Origin: Acanthamoeba sp. SK_2022b
Taxonomy: Eukaryota > Discosea > Longamoebia > Acanthamoebidae
NCBI GenBank assembly: GCA_027943245.1
Contig: JANDJZ010000907.1
Location: forward strand, 1-12,441
Direction: 5' to 3'
Length of the DNA stretch: 12,441 nucleotides
The translations under genes and the position numbers were made by a program. The notes under the pieces are model-generated. The model had not been told where the DNA came from. It saw only the letters and a list, made by a program, of their open reading frames with translations, and ran no database searches. Shown here piece after piece: positions 9,302 through 12,441 of this stretch. The stretch's first letter is position 1. Each line of letters starts with the position of its first letter.

Positions 9302-11935
9302 ATGGCCACTGGACTTACGTCAGCCAGCGGCTTGCTCGCTCTGCTCGAAGAGTCTGAGCCCAAGCTCAAGATCTACGCGCTCGAGAAGCTCGATAACATT
9401 GTCGATGAGTTCTGGCCTGAGATTTCTGACAACATTCAGCAGATGTATGCCTTCCACCCCTTTCTTAGGGCTTCTTGGCCATTTGAGCACTGGATCTAGA
9501 AATCTTAGGGCATTTTGTCTCGTTCGTGCAGTGAGGTGCTGAATGAGAGCGACACCTTTGAGGCTAGAGAGCTCGCTGCGTTGGTGGCCTCAAAGGTCTA
9601 CTATCACATCGGCTCGTTTAAGTCGGCCATGATCTACGCTCTGTCAGCCGGCAAGCTCTTCAACATCGAGGAGGATTCCGAATTTGTCAGAACACTCACC
9701 TGTACGTTGCTGTTCATCTTGGCCTTGTTAGCACTTGAATTCTGCAGATCGAGTGCAGAGCATGGCCCATTCTTATGCCAATCAACACCCCCACAGCCAA
9801 GTGCATTGATGAGTACATCAGGCAGCGAGTAGAGCCTGAGGCCAAGGAGCAGGAGGTGCCCATCAAGGACCTCGAGAAGCTGGTCGATACCGTGTTCGAT
9901 CGAAGCTACGACATGGGCGAGTACAAGTACGCGCTGGGCATCGCGTTGGAATCGAGGCGGGTTGACAGGATAGAGGAGACGATCAAGAAATCGGGCCAAG
10001 TGGCCGACATGCTTAACTATTGCTTCAAGATCTGCATGGACGTCATCAGCCGCGACTTCAGGCAAGTCGTGCTGAGGATCTTGGTCAAGCTGTATAGAGA
10101 ACTGGCGACCCCTGACTGGATCCGAATCTGCGAGATCCTTATCTTCCTGGACGACCACAAGGCCGTGTCCGACATCCTCGCCAACCTTCTCACCGGCACC
10201 GAGGTACAACCTCGCCTGCACTGCGATCGGTGTCGCGCATCTTCGACGCTTCCTCCACGAACGCACACTAACGCCTTCTTCGTGCCCTCGACAGGACCAG
10301 CTGCTCATCGCCTACCAGATCGCGTTTGACCTCGTGAACAATGCTTCGCAGCAGTTCCGCGGGGAGGTGCGCAAGGCGATCGGCTCTGGAGTGGAAGCCG
10401 ATGCCGAGCAGGCGCGCATCCAGGAGTACTACAACGAGATGGTCAAGAAGAAGGAGGGTTCCGCCTCTTCCTCCTCCGGTGGCTCTGCGGAGCCCATGCA
10501 GGAGGAGAAGGGCGACGCCAAGCCTGTACGTGTGCACTGCTCTTTGACTCGCGCTCGACAGCCGACTTATCGCATTTTTCTCGGACGCAGCCTGCCTCTC
10601 GCGTGGATAACATGAAGGCCATCATCTCCGGCACCACGTCAATCGACCTCTTCCTCGAGTTTTTGCATCGCAACAATCACACCGACAAGCTTGTGCTCAA
10701 GAACATCAAGGTAAGGCTGGCTAGCTAGCTGCCTCTAATGGACCCCCCTCCCTACTCGGCGCCTTCGCAGCGCTGTACAGCTCACACGTGTTCGGTCTCC
10801 TCCTTTGGCCAGAGCGCGATGGAGTCTCGTAGCTCGGTGGTCTATTCTTCGATCATCATCTGCCACGGGTTCGCCCAGGCCGGTACCACCAACGACTTCT
10901 TCCTGCGCGACCACCTCGAGTGGCTCGCCCGTGCCACCAACTGGTCCAAGTTCACCGCCACGGCCAGCTTGGGCGTCATCCAGAAGGGTCACCACAAGGA
11001 GAGCATGACCATCCTGGCCCCCTACCTCCCCCAGCAGGTTCGCCCTCATCTCGAGCTTCGTGACGTCGCGAGTCGACTTGGCGCTAACCACAAGTTGTAC
11101 CTCTGTCTCTTGTCACCGCTAGTCGGCGGCGTCGTCGCCCTACTCCGAGGGAGGCGCGCTCTTTGCGCTCGGTCTCATTCACGCCAACCACGGCGACGAG
11201 ATCACCTCCGAGCTCAAGAAGGCCCTGCTCAACGCGGGCACAAACGAGATCGTTCAGCACGGCGCTTGCCTCGGCCTCGGCGTCGCCGCGATGGCCACCC
11301 AGAACACTGGTGCGCGCAGCTGCTCCATGGGGAACCGCGCTTGCGTCGGGCGGCCCAGCGCTAACACCTCGTCTCCCTCGCTGCTTGCGCAGAGATCTTT
11401 GAGGACCTCAAGAACGTGCTCTACACCGACAGCGCCGTCGCGGGCGAGGCTGCGGGTATTGCCATGGGCCTGCTGATGCTCGGCTCGGCCTCGGACCAGG
11501 CGCTCGAGGACATGCTGGCCTACGCCCACGACACCCAGCACGAGAAGATCATCCGTGGCCTGGCCATCGGTATCGCGCTCGTCATGTGCGGCCGCGAGGA
11601 GGAGGCCGACACCCTCATCGAGCAGCTCACCCTCGACAAGGACCCCATCCTCCGCTACGGTGCGATGTACACCATCGCGCTGGCCTACTGCGGAACCGCC
11701 AACAACGCCGCCATCCGTCGCCTGCTCCACGTGGCCGTGAGCGACGTGTCGAACGACGTGCGTCGCGCTGCCGTCATCGCCCTGGGCTTCCTCCTCTTCA
11801 AGCAGCCCGAGCAGTGCCCCAAGCTCGTGTCGCTCCTCGCCGAGAGCTACAACCCCCACGTCCGCTACGGCGCCACCCTTGCCGTCGGCATCTCCTGCGC
11901 CGGCACCGGCCTCAAGGTAACCTCAGCAGCACGCA

Positions 11936-12001
<66 letters not shown>

Positions 12002-12441
12002 GCCAACTAACCAAACGCTCAATTATTATTTGTTTGTTTGTTTATTTATTCTTTAATGATTGGGAACAGGCCGCCGTCGACCTGTTGGAGCCGCTGGCCA
12101 ACGACCCCGTGGACTTTGTGAGGCAGGGCGCGCTCATCGCGCTGGCCATGGTGCTGGTGCAGACGTCCAAGGCCCAGGAGCCGCGCGTGGAGAAGGTGAG
12201 GAAGCTGTTCGCCGAGAAGGTGGCCGACAAGCACGAGGACATCATGGCCAAGTTCGGCGCCTGCCTCGCGTCGGGGATCATCGACTGCGGCGGGCGCAAC
12301 TGCACCATCCGGCCCCAGTCCGTCGCCGGCCACACCGACATCCCGGCCATCGTCGGCCTGGCCCTCTTCACGCAGTACTGGTACTGGCACCCGCTGGCCC
12401 ACTTCCTCTGCCTCAGCTTCACCCCGACCGCCGTCATCGGC
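9302..12441 (+). CDS. PSMD1: 26S proteasome regulatory subunit Rpn2/PSMD1, 3' partial
   Basis: This is the large scaffold of the 19S proteasome base; it binds the ATPase ring and Rpn13. The exons are 9302-9444, 9532-9701, 9797-10203, 10295-10525, 10591-10710, 10813-11037, 11123-11309, 11393-11916 and 12070-12441, 793 codons, running off the window (PSMD1 is about 950 residues). Every junction keeps frame. Conserved segments are [29 protein letters not shown]-like [141 protein letters not shown] and [10 protein letters not shown]. The second half holds the proteasome/cyclosome helical repeats. Exon 4 ends in a charged Ser/Gly linker ([13 protein letters not shown]) in the place of the variable acidic insert of animal PSMD1. 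ATG 9302 is the first in frame and matches the family start. Confidence 0.97.
11931..12000. repeat. (ACGC)6(AC)23 compound microsatellite in Rpn2 intron
   Basis: Six ACGC units (11931-11954) pass directly into 23 AC units (11955-12000) inside the intron 11917-12069. A TTTGTTTGTTTGTTTATTTATTC tract follows before the acceptor (GGAACAG at 12063-12069). This is the longest Rpn2 intron in the window, at 153 nt against 65-102 nt for the others, and the repeat accounts for the difference. Confidence 0.95.

Noticed and set aside
11254..11859. A 201-codon minus-strand open frame inside Rpn2
   Set aside because: It lies antisense to conserved Rpn2 exons 7 and 8 and crosses the intron between them. 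It has no family features and arises from the same codon-bias effect.

Overview
This window is GC-rich, intron-dense nuclear DNA from a protist. It holds seven protein-coding loci, split by about 28-30 short GT-AG introns (mostly 56-180 nt). Short introns, GC-rich exons, GT/CA microsatellites inside introns and tight gene spacing fit an amoebozoan such as Acanthamoeba. That assignment is an inference from style, because no rRNA or species marker is present. Exon boundaries were placed by hand, by requiring GT-AG ends, a continuous reading frame and recognisable family sequence across each junction.

Layout, left to right. (1) 4-1963 (+): a peroxisomal-type 3-ketoacyl-CoA thiolase whose first exon lies outside the window. 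(2) 2104-3022 (-): an ELO-family fatty-acid elongase, convergent with the thiolase across an A/T-rich AATAAA-repeat spacer. (3) 3220-4519 (+): a METTL23-like methyltransferase, divergent from the elongase. (4) 4865-5487 (+): an unrecognised single-pass membrane protein, possibly fused to gene 3 through a 53-nt exon at 4689-4741. (5) 5883-7847 (-): mitochondrial chaperonin HSP60, 576 aa, with a transit peptide. (6) 8139-9004 (+): a Rad6/UBE2A-like ubiquitin-conjugating enzyme, 153 aa, divergent from HSP60 across 291 bp. (7) 9302-12441 (+): proteasome subunit Rpn2/PSMD1, 793 codons, cut by the window end.

The left part concerns lipid metabolism (thiolytic beta-oxidation and chain elongation). 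The right part is a proteostasis neighbourhood: mitochondrial folding, ubiquitin conjugation and the 26S proteasome base. I found no tRNA, rRNA, CRISPR array, transposon or viral gene. Most of the window is conserved housekeeping sequence, and I see no new multi-gene system. The points most worth checking are the possible methyltransferase/membrane-protein fusion, the unresolved loop in the thiolase, and stopless introns whose length is a multiple of three.
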